Counted from the stretch's first letter, positions 22,150-34,908 are shown. The stretch: DNA of 64,000 bases from Calycina herbarum (GCA_001414485.1 LLEY01000106.1:150204-214203), one strand, 5' to 3'. Numbers and translations: made by a program. Notes: generated from the letters alone by a model not told the origin.

Positions 22150-24665
22150 TATCGCGGATAGTGGCGAGCCTTCTCCCACTCCCACTTCCCCAAAATTGGA
22201 GGCATCAGCATTAGCATCAGCCTCAGCATCAACCGCCATATCGCCAGAGCAATCTGCCCATGCAAATTTCCTCATCCATACCTTCCAGGATAAATTGACT
22301 CAGAAGCTTCCAAGGGGCTTTTCAACGTCCAATTTCCACTTGGAAAACACCTAGGCTGGTTGTAAATGTACTCTCAGCCTCGAAATGCCTGGTGGCAATA
22401 TCTACAAAGTATCAGAAACCCGGCGTAGGCCAAACCCGACAATAAAGAACATGTCCCAGAAGGCGTTGACATCCCTTCTTCAAGATACGTCCATTTGTTC
22501 GTCGCCTAAGGATAGCGAGGTGAAATTAGATCTGATGGTGCTAAGCTTCAAGAATTCGTGGGCCGAGATTATCAAGGAAGCTCCTATACCCGTTGTCCAT
22601 TATGAAAGACTGCCCGGCGGTTATTGGAATTGTATGATGCATGTAAAGCTCCCGATGGCACGCAACACCAGAGCGATGCAAAGAGTCAAAGACTAAGGAA
22701 ATCATTCGAGAAGACACGGCTCAGGTTGTTGTCCAGTTTAGGCCTTCGAAACACCCCAGATACTCCAGAGACTGTGCCCCTTAAGTGGGTTGCCACTCCA
22801 ACAATGTAAGTCTAGATTCTCCGGGCATTTTTCTTATTCTATTCATTTCGGAAATGCCCTCCTTGTAAGAGACTTGGTTTTTACTCTACCTACACCTACT
22901 TTCTTTGATTTTACGCGACTACCTAGCGTGTGAACCTACCTACGGTAAGGAAAATTATTTCAGAGTAAGTGTACACAGAGTAAGGACCCACATTTTCGCC
23001 CCCGAGTCATCTTCCACACCTCTTGAGTCTTTCTTGGAGAAGTAAGCTGGCTCTGATATACTGGGATTAGGCTCTCAACCATGTCCTCCACAGCTGAAGA
23101 TTTCCTGCGCCATCACCAATCCGACACGATTCCGCATGATATTAACATGGAATTAAGCCCTTTTTATGATCATTCGTATTTCAGAACTCGCGAGGACTCG
23201 CTGCCTCGCTTGAGGGGGTGAAGCAAAAGACTTCTACGACGGCACGAAGCTTTCCATACCAGTGATGCCACCAAAAACCTCAGACAGGCAAAAAGTTCAC
23301 TCCCAATAAGCCAGTCTAGTGTGGAGATATGTGACATGGTGAGGAACAATAACTATAGTGTAATTGTTGGAACTACCGGAAGTGGTAAGACAACCCAAGT
23401 CCCGCAGATGATTCTTGAGGAGGCTATTGTTAAAGGTCAAGGCTCCTCGACTGAAATTTTCTGCACTCAGCCTCGATGCATTGCAGCACAGTCAATCGCC
23501 GCACATGTTGCTGCTGAGCGGCACGAGGATATTCAAGACACCGTTGGATATCAAGTCAGAGATGATGCAAAATTTCCACGGGAGCCAGGGCCTATTACCT
23601 TCTGCACTACAGACATCTTACTCGCTCGTTTACGCTATTTTCTTGATGAAACGATGGATCACATATCCCACATAATCATTGACGAGGTTCATGAACGAGA
23701 CATCGACATAGACACTCTCCTGATGACCCTCAAAAAAGTTGTCAAGTACAGAAAACGAAAGAACCAACGCGTTCCAAAAATTGTTCTGATGAGCGCCATT
23801 CTCGACGTGAAACTCTTTTCCGAATACTTTTCTCAAGTGAAAAGTGATGGAACAAAGCAGCCATGTCCCTCAACCAATGTGCAAGGCCGATCTTTCCCTG
23901 TCCAAGAATTTCTTCTTGAAGATATCACAAAGAGTATGAGCAGTCGTCTCTTGAATATTGTAACCTCGAAGGATGGTCTCCGGAACGAGTTGTATACCTA
24001 CAAGTATTTGCGGAAGGAAACCGATCTTTTAGGGCGTTCTGCTTCAGCTGTATCAGGTCAACAGTCTAGTGGAAATGAGACCACAGAGACTGAGCCATTC
24101 AGTCTTAAAATTCCCACTCTTCTTGCGGCAGCGACCATTACACATGTCGTAGAATCAACAAGAGGGGGAGCAATCTTGGTCTTCTACTTGGAATCCGCGA
24201 GATTACTGAAGTTGGGGATTTTTTGGAACTCTCCCGCTTATTGGATCCATTTCAATGCGAAATTCACTTCCTTCACTCCAGCCTCAAGGGGTCAATCAAC
24301 GATGTATTTGCGCCCCCAAGACACGGCAAGCGGAAGATTATTCTTGCAACCAACATTGCAGAAACTTCTATAACTATACCGGATATCAAATATGTGATAG
24401 ATTCTGGGCTGGCCCGCGTCCGTGGATTCGATCAATTTGATGGAAGATACTATGCACTCTTCTCCGAGGCACGTTGGAGCAGTTTTCGGAGTAGTCCAGG
24501 AAGGACATTTATTGGGTGGCCAGGAGGAGTTAAGGCTTTTAAGGAGGCCGTGGCGTTTACCACAATATCGATACCCCTGTTTTGGTTCAATTTCCCTGAT
24601 CTACTAGTACAATTCAGGAGTTTTGCCCCTGCTCTGTGCCCTGAAAGCAGTGCCTCAACGTAAGT
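22150..24665 (+). pseudogene. DEAH-box (DHX-type) helicase pseudogene
   Basis: Ordered fragments of one helicase. The N-terminal part has FQDKLTQKLPRGFSTSNFHL (about 22285) and ERLPGGYWN; a different frame has SFEKTRLRLLSSLGL. The core begins NLRQAKSSLPISQSSVEICD and carries motif I GTTGSGKTTQVPQ, motif Ia TQPRCIAAQ, motif II DEVHERD, motif III as SAI instead of the usual SAT, and motif [13 protein letters not shown]. Frame changes occur near 22630, 23225, 24185 and 24470, motif VI is lost, and a TAG lies at about 22353. The family unwinds or remodels RNA. With so many lesions it cannot be functional. The segment from 22800 to 23080 may contain a former intron. Confidence 0.82.
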
Positions 24666-25957
24666 GAGTCTTGTTTCCGCGCTCATGAGCGCAGAGTGCT
24701 TTCATAGGGATAAGGAATCCTCATTGAAGGTGATCTCGATGCTCTGTGGCTATTGGGTGCCTCGATATCCAACGGAACCAGGAATAGACCATTAGGCGGT
24801 CAGGAGCGGAACTTCGCGTGGAGTTGGGAGCTAACATCAAATTTCCCTGGATATTCGTCGTTTGCTGCCGGTATAAAACTTTGTGTCAATATTTGATGTT
24901 GGTCACAGGCGAGGGAGGCTGGGAATGCGGTGCCGTTACTATTCCTAATCAGGTTAGACTATCGTGTTTCTAACAGCTTGGAGCAGAACCTCAGTCATAA
25001 GGGATATATGAATACATGAAGCGTTTGTGCGTTATAGAATAGCTCAGAACAACCCATTATACATGCGTTTTTAGCAAGCAGTCACTTTAGATGTCAGCCA
25101 AAATGTAATGAAACTGATTGCTACAGAGAATCCAAGATCTAAGTACTTAAACGGTCTTCTTCAATAAGTTGTTTCTCTGAATCCTCAAACAGCAGTTTAT
25201 AATGCCGCACCCTAGATCCGGAAAATTACATGTGATTAATTTGCCGTGATTTTCCATAACGCTGCCTGCTTCTCGGCACTAATCCAAGCAACGAAAGCAA
25301 CTGGAGGCGGCGAGGAATCGTGCAGAAGCAAACAGAAACAGACGAAAGTAGTTGTTCCAGCCACTAAGCACTCTGTCTTATCGTGGAGAGATGCATCTGC
25401 GGGTTTCCGCTAGTCTCTTTCAGATCTCGTTTGCTTGTCTCGGGAGCATACCGCTGAAAGCGTGAGTCAAGCAGAATTTCAACCGGCATAGAGAAGGGTA
25501 GGGTAAGCTATTGGGATTTCGCATACGCAAAGTGCCCTATAGATCATTTTTGTGTTCCCACAGTCTTTGAAAACGGAAAGTCAAAGGGTATAGCAAAAAA
25601 TATAGATACTCCTTTAGTTATCGCCAGCCCCATCTCCGTACAATTACTTTAGAGATATTGAATCCATCCCTCATCTCTCCATCACTCCAAATCAACCCGG
25701 TGATCAAATATTCCGTTAGATAAATACACTACATCTCTCTCATATTCGATAACACAAGGTCGAGTTCCTTACTAAAGGTATAGTATGTCTGGTGACAGCC
25801 ATGGGAATATAAACTAACTCCTGCAGATCAAGCATTTCCAAGAATATCTCAAAACCAGAACGCCTCTCATTTAGCATATTCTTCAATCGTCAAGGTAGGT
25901 GACGAGCTCAAAGACTGTAAAAACTTGCTAATCTTGACAGCACCTGAATCCAACGAA
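24666..25957. other. intergenic; 3' part is the leader of the GRF gene
   Basis: No gene seen from 24700 to 25700. Two possible 5'-UTR introns precede the GRF gene: about 25778-25827 (GTATAG...ACTAACT...CAG) and about 25894-25940 (GTAGGT...GCTAATC...CAG). Their joined exons do not stay open upstream of 25958, so they are read as untranslated. Confidence 0.4.
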
Positions 25958-26347
25958 ATGGTCGCAGCACATCGAATCCGTCCCGACGCAACCACTACAA
26001 TGGCTCCGAACTGTCGGGTCTGTAATAGACAAACCGTTCGTCGCGTCACTCGAGTCTCAAACCGCACAGGCAATGCCAATCGTCCGTATTATAAGTGCAT
26101 CCCATGCGACAAGTTCCAGTGCTTCGATGACGACCGTGGCAAGAGTCCGAACCACCCACCTTGCTCCTGCGATATGCCAAGCAGACAGCAGGTTGCTGGA
26201 CCTGACAAGTTCATACCTAGAGGACTGCACTATGTGTGCAGGTTGGGAGCGTGCAATTTTTATCAAGTTCAGCGGGATGCACAACAGCGGCAGATCACCT
26301 TAGACGAGGATTTGGTGAACACACTAGCTAGACTAGAAATTATTTAG
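25958..26347 (+). CDS. GRF-type zinc-finger-like small protein, 129 aa
   Basis: ATG at 25958 is used; the frame is open further upstream but lacks an earlier ATG. The protein has a first Cys cluster CRVCNRQTVRRVTRVSNRTG followed by RPYYKCIPCDKFQCFDDDRG, resembling a GRF zinc finger (C..C, aromatic-Tyr-Lys-Cys, ..Cys). A second cluster has CSCDMPSRQQVAG and GLHYVCRLGACNFYQ. GRF fingers bind single-stranded DNA or RNA in repair and topoisomerase proteins, and fungi have many small GRF-like proteins. There is no other domain. It is intact and compact, in contrast to the broken neighbours. Confidence 0.68.
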   Translation: MVAAHRIRPDATTTMAPNCRVCNRQTVRRVTRVSNRTGNANRPYYKCIPCDKFQCFDDDRGKSPNHPPCSCDMPSRQQVAGPDKFIPRGLHYVCRLGACNFYQVQRDAQQRQITLDEDLVNTLARLEII

Positions 26348-27782
26348 TGTTGTGAATTTGGCGGGATGCGGAGCGAAGAATGTGTGAAAGATTGAATGAG
26401 CGATTGTCCTTCCTGGCTTATATTCTTAGATATTCGAAAGAAGTTGAATAGACAATTATTAGGGACGCAGTCGATAATTTGGCAGTGCCATAGCAATAGT
26501 CAAATTTTGCCTCTTGAGTTCAAGTGAAGAACTTCACATGAGATCATCTCGTTCACGAGTTTTGGTTATCGTGGTGCCGTTCCATTTTAAGAGAGCGCGC
26601 TTGTTTTGCAGATGTCAAATTCGAGCTCAAAATTCCTTGGCGGAGCTATTACTGTCTGCCGCCGCCTCTCACAAGACGGCTGCAAAAATAAGCATCCGCA
26701 GACCAGCAAAACAACAAATAGGGAGAAACAACAAATATGGAGTGGCAAAAAGCGGCGTAAGCAGAATTAGCCGGTGGCAGAATTAAGCAGGTTCAGAAAT
26801 CAGCTACTCTCGCAATATGAGGCGCGGGAAACAGCAGTCAGCAGAATTAATCGCTCTGCGAAAAGAAGCAGTCGACATTAGCTAGTCGTCAAGAAATGCA
26901 TATGCTCTTAGCATAATCTTATGGAAGCCAGTACTGGCGAGAATTCAAGATGCTCTATCGTTGAATCAATGGCTGTTCGGTGGATGCGAATGATTCATCC
27001 GAGGTCGTCAAGGTACTGCACTCTATTTATGTTGACAGGAAGGCTTGCAGTTGAGTGATGCGTGATGGTCCTCGTTCTGCTGGTAGAAACCTATTAATCA
27101 CGAGAATAACGAGATGTAGGAGGATTCGATTGGGATTTGGTGGGACGGACGTTTGAGAGTGTAGACTACCTTTTGCGACTGCACGGCCAATTGTCGATAA
27201 TTTTTCTAAAAGTGATGTTAAAATCGAATTGAGAATGCCACAACATGTCCCGAAGATTTGATGAACATGGTCGTTGACTATCTACTAGCCTGCCTTCGAT
27301 AAGCAGGGAGGCCCGTTATTGCGTAAAGAAATGAAATTAATCTCTATTGTATATCGCAAGACTACGTTTATGGAAGGACATGCCAACTATTAAATGCAGC
27401 TTGTGCCTCAAAGACGCCCAAGGCAATCATCCTGACACCACTGATCGGGTAGGACATCTGCCCTGTGACCAGACGAACTCGAGGGTAGTGAGCGTGCTGG
27501 GTGAGCAGTCCTAGACTCAAGGATTACGCTTTTCCAAGCACCGGGAACGCTGCTTCAGTGGGACAAGAGAACCTTGGGATTGAAAAGATGCAGTTAGAAA
27601 ACACGCTCTTACTCTCACATTCAATACTTCTCTTGTGCAGACGTCACCAGGCGGCCGTGGGCACAACTTAGTGTATGTGACATCTAAAAATATATTCTAT
27701 CTAAATCCAAAAAAAGGAGTGCATGGGGCAGGTTAAAATACGCTACAAGAAATGCTATCTAACTACGGTATCTCCCTCACTA
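26348..27782. other. intergenic, no gene recognised
   Basis: 1.4 kb with scattered stops in all frames. A short CX2C-containing frame begins at 27380 (MPTIKCSLCLKDAQGNH) but is only 43 codons and has no support. No repeat structure was evident. Confidence 0.35.
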
Positions 27783-29787
27783 CTACGAAGGTTGATAATC
27801 AAGTTCAAAGAAGCTCACTCCATCCGTCAGATGGCCTCGCACGACGCTTCGTAATTCATCTCGGATATCGTTAGTGCTAGAAACTTCCATATATTAGTAT
27901 CCTACTACGAGAAAAGATAGGCTAGACGACTCACCTGTGACAAGCAATTGACCATCTCTCCCAGTCCTTTTACCAGATTCAAGTTCCCCTTCTACGAGCG
28001 TCTTTATAGTCCAATCAATATTGTCTACTGGCTTCTTCTTAATATGCTCCCCTGCAACTTCTGCTTAAAGGATCTCTTACAACGGAGCTTTGCCCGGATA
28101 CACATTTGCACGCTTCCCAAAAGATGTTTCGCTAACATCTCTTGATTCGCAATAGATCGAGATGGCTAGAATCTGTTATCTGTTGTTAGCGAAACCAAGA
28201 AATGATAGTTTTCATAGTACGTACCCGACCATCATCTAGCGTATCCTCGTTTAATACACCATTGAGGAGCGGCTAGGCCGCGATTGTAACATCTGGCTTG
28301 GTCAGATCTCCGTCCTAAAGGAAGAAGGTCACGACTCACCAATATCTCGAACCTGCCAAACCAGATAAATTCGACGAGCACGAACCTCACGTGTATTATA
28401 GCCGTGGATGAGCTGCTTGAGGTATGGCAAATGTGCCGCGATTCCGAAGCCACTAGCTACTATTAGGACGTTCTCATAGTCGTCCATGGGGATACTCTTC
28501 CCATGGGGTCCACTGAACAGTACCCAGGGGTTCATGGCATGTCCACTCTTGGCATGGTATAAGAGATCTCGAGTCAGGCCTCTCCGAGGCTCGATAAAGA
28601 GATCTAGTTGATTTTGCGGCTTCTCTACCCACGAAATTACTACAAACGGGTGACTCTGCAAGAAGGACCAGAAGCTGACGGAAGGCATCCATATCCAAAG
28701 GTTAATAGCCTGCCCGGCTTTGACGTCAAGTGGCTTTTAAAGCTGGATGCGGACCCTGATAGCGCCATACTCGTGGGTAATTTGGGCTCGCACGCCACTG
28801 GAACGGAAGATACTATTTCGGTAGATGAACATATACACTTGAACAATGCAGATAAGCAGAAACAGCCCTGCTGAGATGCATAGGTACGCTCGAGGGAACA
28901 TCTTCTCAAAGGGCAAATGTCGCCAGATGGAGTAGGCAGCGAGCGCAGCCAAAGCTTGGTAGATGCAGAGAAAGAGTTCGTAGGAGGGCCAGCGGAAGAA
29001 AGATAGGGAGAGCAGAATAATGAACCCTACCGACGATGCTCCCTATATAGAGTGTTAGCGGAGAAATGTGGCCAGGAGACTGCTTACCATGACCGCGAAC
29101 TTGTTCTGGAGCAGATCTAAAGGAAAGGAGTGTTACGAAGATATCATGATTAATACATAGAAGATAGCGAGCATAACCGCCATTACACCTGCTAACCGAT
29201 GAATCTGCCGAAATGTATTAAGGGTTACACCTAGCAGATCTGCGATAGTACTAAGGTAAGGAACTACAAAGAGTGGGATTAGGTTGATCATGGCGAGTGT
29301 CCCGGCTCAAAGTCCAACTTATGAGATGGTTGTATTCTAAAACTCGAGGCAATATATATTCCCTATAATATAGATCAGCTGTACTAAGACATCGGCTCGA
29401 CTCCACAGGCCTAGAAGCCGGTGTCGATGAAGAATATAGCAGTAGATTATGTTGCAATGCTGCACTTAAGAGGGCAAGAGTAAAAGACTTGAATTCCATG
29501 CCCTACTCTACAAGAGCAGAAGGCATATATATATACAATGTTGCAATAGCTATTGCCACATCCATTTGCCAATAAAACTCTTCCTGCCGGCATGCCCGAC
29601 GGGCATACCGATATCTCTTAAGTGGCGTAATATAACAGATATCACCGTACCTATCAACAGATTAGATGCTTTAATAAAGAGGAGCGAGATACTTAGTAAG
29701 GCGGGTAATCAAGGGGAGACTATTAATAAGTAGGAGGAGGCAGAAGCTACTACCTATGACAATAGCATATACAACGCTAATATCCAT
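27783..29787 (-). pseudogene. ferric reductase-like (FRE/NOX-type) pseudogene with a solo LTR
   Basis: Minus strand from ATG at 29787 (MDISVVYAIVIGSSFCLLLL). The transmembrane domain includes ILHRHRLLGLWSRADVLVQL and TFRQIHRLAGVMAVMLAIFY (candidate haem His). Then come the FAD-binding part QSHPFVVISWVEK, the NAD-binding part ENVLIVASGFGIAAHLPYLK, and a C-terminus VSSTNDIRDELRSVVRGHLT ending at 27783. The family reduces Fe(III) or Cu(II) at the plasma membrane for uptake. In-frame stops occur after AIRVRIQL (TAA at 28737), in the NAD domain (TAG before PLLNGVLNEDTLDDGR), twice in APL*EIL*AEVAGEH, and more in the membrane part. A 210-bp solo LTR splits the N-terminal membrane segment. Two intron-like gaps are still visible (donors GTGAGT). 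Confidence 0.85.
29450..29659. mobile_element. solo LTR, 210 bp, family 1 copy B
   Basis: Matches the copy at 6564-6771 along its length (same termini TGTTGCAATGCTGCACTT and CTATCAACA, same internal GGCATGCCCGACGGGCATAC) and is flanked by the perfect duplication GATTA (29445-29449 and 29660-29664). It lies within the ferric reductase pseudogene. Confidence 0.88.
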
Positions 29788-30568
29788 GATGAATGAGCTA
29801 GAGTGAGGATAAATACTTGCTATACAGATAGAGACAGACGATTGTGGAGGGCAAGGTGGGAATAAGTTCGACCTTAAGAAAGAAGGGGAGAAGGGAGCGA
29901 GAGGGAAGAAGAAAGAGGAAGGAAATCTGAGAACGAAGCAAAAGGACGGTTATAAGGTACTATTAGGAGATTGAATTGCAAAGAAAATGGTAGAATCTCT
30001 TTACCAACCAAGGTTAAGAGATGGTCTCCATCAAAATGTTGCAGGTCAGAGATAGTTGCTTTGTGATCCCAAAAAGAGATCGATGGTCGTCCCCATCTAA
30101 AATATGCGGTCCCGTGATCTTAAAATGCAAACGCTTGAACTAGACAGAGCCTAAACTGGACGCCGCTTATATTAAGGTCTTTTGGTGGGGACTTCCCATC
30201 AAAGGTAGCCATAATCGGCTACTCCCAAAAACAAGTGAGTCATTAAGGTAAATTTGTATCATCTACAGATTCTGTAAGGTGCTAGAATTGGACACGCAAT
30301 TGACCTTAGATAGCATTTCCATAAAAAAGCTTCCTCCAAATGTAGACAAATCGTGTAACTCCTAAACATACAAGATCCAGAATTAGCTTGGATGTACAAC
30401 TATGAGGAATAAGTTGAGTGCACGGACCAGATAACGGTACTACGGATTAACCTTTATCCAACGTTTGATGAATTCACGCTCGAAGTCAGCCTTCCAATGC
30501 TTAACTCTGAGTGCGAATGTGATGCCACTTGCGTGAACTTTCTATTCATTTAGCAGCCGCCCGACGAG
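29788..30568. other. intergenic, no gene recognised
   Basis: Purine-rich at 29860-29960; otherwise unremarkable. No coding frame with family resemblance. Confidence 0.35.
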
Positions 30569-31204
30569 ATGGCTACTAAGGGAAACGCGACGGGTACGAC
30601 TAGGGCTACCAAATCAAGCTCATGCTCAGATCCTATCAACAGCACTCGACTGAACCGTTTCTTCGTCCTTGCCGGAGTCAAGCTCCTCCGACGTTTCCGG
30701 CCATGCTGGGGTTCTGTCCTCTTCCTCACACCCAACTTGTGTGTCAAGATTGGCGAGTCTACCGATCTCTCGGAAGCATCAACGATGCAGTTCATACAGA
30801 AGAATACCTCGATACCGGTTCCGAAAGTCTATTGCGTGTTTCGATGGAGAGGCAAGACCTATATTGCGATAGAAAGAATATCTGGGATGCCGGCAGCAGC
30901 TTGTTGGGAACAACTATCGGAGCAATCAAGGAATAAGCTCCTCAACCAGCTTAGGGAGATGATTGACGAGATGAGGAAGGTGCCTACGGCGAATAGCAAG
31001 ATATCTAATGTCGATGGAGGGTCACTTTATGACTGTAGATTGCCTTCTTCGCTTGAGAGATTTGGGCATTTTGAGAATACTCAGGAGTTTCATACCTTCT
31101 TACGCAATTCGATGGAGAAGGCGCCTCCTAAACATCCAGACGTGGACGAGATGATTAGCTTGCATATCAACTTCAGACTTTGCAGATATACCAACCTCAA
31201 TTAG
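30569..31204 (+). pseudogene. truncated aminoglycoside-phosphotransferase (APH)/kinase-like gene
   Basis: 211 aa from ATG at 30569. It has the N-lobe of the fungal APH-like kinase family: PNLCVKIGESTDLSEASTMQ (with the ATP-binding Lys region), NTSIPVPKVYCVF, KTYIAIERISGM and LLNQLREMIDEMRKVP, ending in DVDEMISLHINF. The family normally continues with the catalytic loop (H.D...N) and the D.E metal site, which are absent: the frame stops at 31204 after unrelated residues. It is therefore truncated before the active site. It may be a pseudogene, or a gene with an unrecognised 3' exon; no splice solution restored the catalytic loop by eye. Confidence 0.62.
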
Positions 31205-31211
31205 GCTCAAT

Positions 31212-31568
31212 ATGTCACCACCTTTTCCCCTCAGCTTCCTTGGAAACCCATACCCAAGAGCTTCCTGTACAGCCCTCCCACATCAACAGCCACGAGAACA
31301 GCGAACTGCTTTGCAAACCAGCTCTTTGCAAACGCCATCTAGACGTTTAGACACCACAGTCTATGATCTTTGCACACCACCCTCTTCTACACCCTCCCCT
31401 TCAAGCTCACTCATTGACCTTATTTCCAGTTCATCTTCATCCTCATGGAGTTCTGCTATCGATGTTACCGACTCTCCCTTATTACCTTCTATTCGACCAC
31501 AATTCCATACAGCTTTAAATCAGACTCCAACCGTTCATGCCTCACATCTGTCGCTCTGTAGAAGTTGA
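31212..31568 (+). CDS. possible Ser/Pro-rich small protein, 118 aa
   Basis: ATG at 31212, 7 bases after the preceding stop. Composition is Ser, Pro and Thr rich, with a run of seven Ser. There is no domain or signal peptide. It could be chance, or relate to the lost 3' end of the kinase-like gene. Low confidence. Confidence 0.2.
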   Translation: MSPPFPLSFLGNPYPRASCTALPHQQPREQRTALQTSSLQTPSRRLDTTVYDLCTPPSSTPSPSSSLIDLISSSSSSSWSSAIDVTDSPLLPSIRPQFHTALNQTPTVHASHLSLCRS

Positions 31569-33586
31569 GTTTTATCTCTTTTTATTGCCAGGACGACAGC
31601 AACATAAGCTCTGGAATCGCACATGCCCTGTAGGATAGGAAAAAGAGGCTAATCCGATGGGATTTCCTATGATTTTCCGTATCCAAAGCATCCTTTTTCA
31701 TCCCCTGATTCCAGAGCGAATGCCGCTGTCGACTAAGTAAAAGTATGTACATGCTTTTAGGGAGGTGGGATGGAAAAACAGAAGAAACCACCACGAGCGA
31801 GGAATTCACAGCTCTTTTGTAGAAGTTTGTGCGTAGTAAAAAGGCTCCCGTATTCAAGCTGCTCTCTCCAATTGTTGACCTCATTTGCGATGACATGAAC
31901 CTGTCATTTCTCAGGCGAGAGGAGGGGTTTATATATGAGAAGGGCTGGGTGCTGAGAGGGAATAGAATAGGATGCTGTGTTTGTTTTGTATAAGGATAGG
32001 AGTAGCGAGAGTGAAGTTTGGAGTCGTAGAGTGGGAGATATTAATAAACTTTCTTATTATCGTGGGATTCCTGTCTTCCAAGTACTAGATACGCAATGGC
32101 TGCTTCATCACAGGTGGTGCGGTTGTGGTCGGGATGCTTGTGCTTGGTTTTACTGCCAAGGATGAGCTGGAATATTTATTGGTACAGCTGTGCTAAAAGT
32201 TATAAACCCTTGTTCGATAGATAGGACTGCTAGAGGAAAGTCCGGCTGAGGTTTGACAGGGTTGCTGTTATCGAGGATTTCATGTCGTTAACCCACAGCG
32301 AGCAATTCTCGCTTAATTAACTTTGTCTCTTATCTCGATCCCTTTTCTCGCCTTATTTCCAGCAGTCTAGCCTCCTTCTCAGTCCCACATAAGAAGAAAC
32401 CTTGCGATTGGATGGCTGGCTCAGTTCTATCGCCATATCATTTTTTAGTAGAACATGAACTCGGGTCCATCAAATTCGGCAACAAACCTTTCGAGCAATG
32501 TCTTAGAGATAAAATACTAAGGACGATGGGGACTTTATACTTTTGTAGAGAAAAGGTTATACAGAAGATTTGAGCTAGTTTTATGGTCTGGACAAGTAAT
32601 AATAACGTGAAAGGGTGGCCGGATGCTGGATATGGGGAAGGAAATAGTCGGATTGGCCTCGTCTGGTTTGGATTTGGATGGGATGCATCGATTTAATCTG
32701 CTTGTTTATATGGTTGCGATGATGGTGTTTCGTTGGCGAACTGGTGATATTCGGTATATATGGAAACTATATTTATGGAATAAATAGACACACAACTAGA
32801 AATTACAAGAATGGCAGAAAATTTGGAAATAAAACCGGGAAACAGGTCAAACGCCGGCAGTTTAAGACGTGCACCAATTACAACACTTCTCTAAGCATAC
32901 TAATCAAACGGTAAGATATAAGTCTGCACATTATTGTAAGGGCGTGTCGCGTGTCAGTTTATCGGTGTTTAAGTTAATATATAAAAGCAAAATAGATCGG
33001 TAGAGCAAGAGGCTAGCTATTTACTTGTTCTTAAGGGCTTTATTATATAGTAGCTTAAATACAAGGTAGCAATAATCAGCGTGACATTTGACACAGTATA
33101 CGGCCTACTATACAGCAGGTTACGTTCGTAGGCTCAAAGCTTGATAACTTGCCAGCCTCGCAAGTCAAGAGTTGATACAGTCCTAGTCAACAGCTATTAA
33201 GCGATTTGTGCAACCCCACCAAAAAACGCCATTTTGCCTAGTTTAGAAAGACATAGAGATACTGCGCCTCTGAACCAAATTCTCTATATTTGATTTTCTG
33301 AGTTCGAGTATTATCAATCTTTTGTATAACTAGAATTCTCGATTAAGGAAGGTAGGGTTATAGAGAAGAAGTGCGCGCGCGGACTAAGGAATTTTTAGTT
33401 GAAAATCACGATATTTGTATGTGGAACCGACGTTTTTCCGATTTACTCTACTTTAAGGTGCTACACGTATAGGGGTGTATTTATAGGAATAAATTTGAAT
33501 TGTACGAAAGTTCGTAATTAATCGAATTATTAAATGTCTAGAAAGTAGTAGTTTTAAATAGTACTCTATAGGGTTTAATCGTAACG
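31569..33586. other. 2 kb without a recognised gene
   Basis: All frames are broken. Around 32935 a sequence begins TGTAAGGGCGTGTCGCGTG with a downstream ATATAAAAG box, reminiscent of a copia-type LTR, but no matching end or target duplication was found, so it is not called. Confidence 0.3.
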
Positions 33587-34605
33587 CTAAAACCCCGTGT
33601 TTTGGTGTGAAACGGGGACTCGGTTAATAGCTGTTGACGGTGACTGTATCACGCCTCCAAGCGGGCCCTGGATCTTTTCGCCGTTCATCCATTGCCTTGG
33701 ACCTGCCCAGTGATCGACGAAATCCTCTGGCCCGGAAACGAGGAGAATATGGTTGGTAGACGATTTGGATTGATTAACGGCTCGAAGGATATCGCCAGGA
33801 CCTATGAAGGTATTCTCTTCGTCAATGAAATAATCGACTTTCATACGTCCAGCTCGTAATGCTTTGAAGCTCTCAAGCTCTACAACGATGGCGTGTTGCC
33901 GCTCAATGGGAATTTTCCGCACCGGTTCCGAGTATGACTGCTTTCTCCCACTTAAGAGGTTGAATTCCGACTTCCTCCTGGCATGATTTGTATCGCTAAT
34001 GCCTCCCACACATTCTTCTGCTCGTCGACTTCCCCATAGTATGTGCAGAGTTGCATCTGCTCCGATATATTCTGCGATCTACATGGTTGGAGCAATCCCA
34101 ACCCCCCCTGCCAAAAGAATTACTGAATGAACCAGCTCTGGCAAGACGCAATGCACTGTAGGGCCTCGTAGCTCAATCTCGGAGCCCAGTCCCAACCTGT
34201 GCAGGTGTCTGGACACCTCACCGTTCGTGGCCTTGCGTATCAGGAATCGCAGATCTCGGAAGTCCTGGTCTGGTATCGGAGAGAGAGAGGGGTGTATGAC
34301 CGGAAATTCTGGAGCTTTGGGTGCTTGATCTGAAGACTCAGTATGCAATTGCGACGGCGTGTCTCATGAAAGCCAAAGGCTTCTCAAGCTGCAGGGCGCA
34401 GGGTGAAGATTGCGCTTGAAAATGACGCATACTCTTTCTCGACTAAAACATATCTCACAAATTCTCCCACTTCGCGATCGATGCCGTCATTCTTTTCTCT
34501 GCCAGCCCAGCCCTCTGGATTCTTGCTGCCCATCTCGCGCTCACGCTGTCCAGACATTTCAAGTACGAGTGGCTTTTGCCGTTCCTGCGTCAGAACGAGA
34601 GACAT
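33587..34605 (-). pseudogene. FAD/NAD-binding oxidoreductase pseudogene, Cyc2/cytochrome-b5-reductase-like
   Basis: Minus strand. The N-terminal fragment ends SSAIFTLRPA. The second fragment has DLRFLIRKATNGEVSRHLHR, GSEIELRGPTVHCVLPELV and the NAD-binding ILLAGGVGIAPTM, then TAG, then IAEYIGADATLHILWGSRRA in the same frame. The C-terminus has HILLVSGPEDFVDHWAGPRQ and EKIQGPLGGV. The TAG (34079-34081) would be CAG before a C-to-T change. A stop and frame change also separate the FTLRPA part from the rest. The order of motifs resembles fungal Cyc2-like mitochondrial oxidoreductases of the ferredoxin-NADP reductase fold. Broken by at least two lesions. Confidence 0.65.
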
Positions 34606-34908
34606 GTCGGGCCCTGTTTAGTTGTAGCTTTTTTGACAAGAACCACTCAAAGGACTAGTAACCTACAACTTCCAGCTTCCATAAACGTGTTTCAGTCACA
34701 TGAATTTACTGCCTTGCCTCGAGTTTTGCCAAAACATCGAACGGATAAATGGTAGCCTAAAGTGCCATGGCAAAGTGTGGCGAGGGCCACTATGTCGAGC
34801 GTGGTATACGACATCTATCTATATATATAAAAAGCGTCGATATGTCTTTACTCAGCTTGGAAATATTATTCACTTTATAAACATACGTTGACTTATACTA
34901 CTGCAAAA
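34606..34908. other. intergenic, likely promoter of the hydrolase pseudogene
   Basis: Contains tatatatataaaaag at about 34822-34835, a TATA-like stretch ~75 bases upstream of the next ATG. Nothing else seen. Confidence 0.35.

Noticed and set aside
27380..27511. Short frame with CX2C (MPTIKCSLCLKD)
   Set aside because: Only 43 codons, one Cys pair and no neighbouring exon; insufficient for a zinc-finger gene.
32935..33120. Possible copia-type LTR start TGTAAGGGCG with ATATAAAAG
   Set aside because: No matching CA end, no second copy and no target duplication were found.
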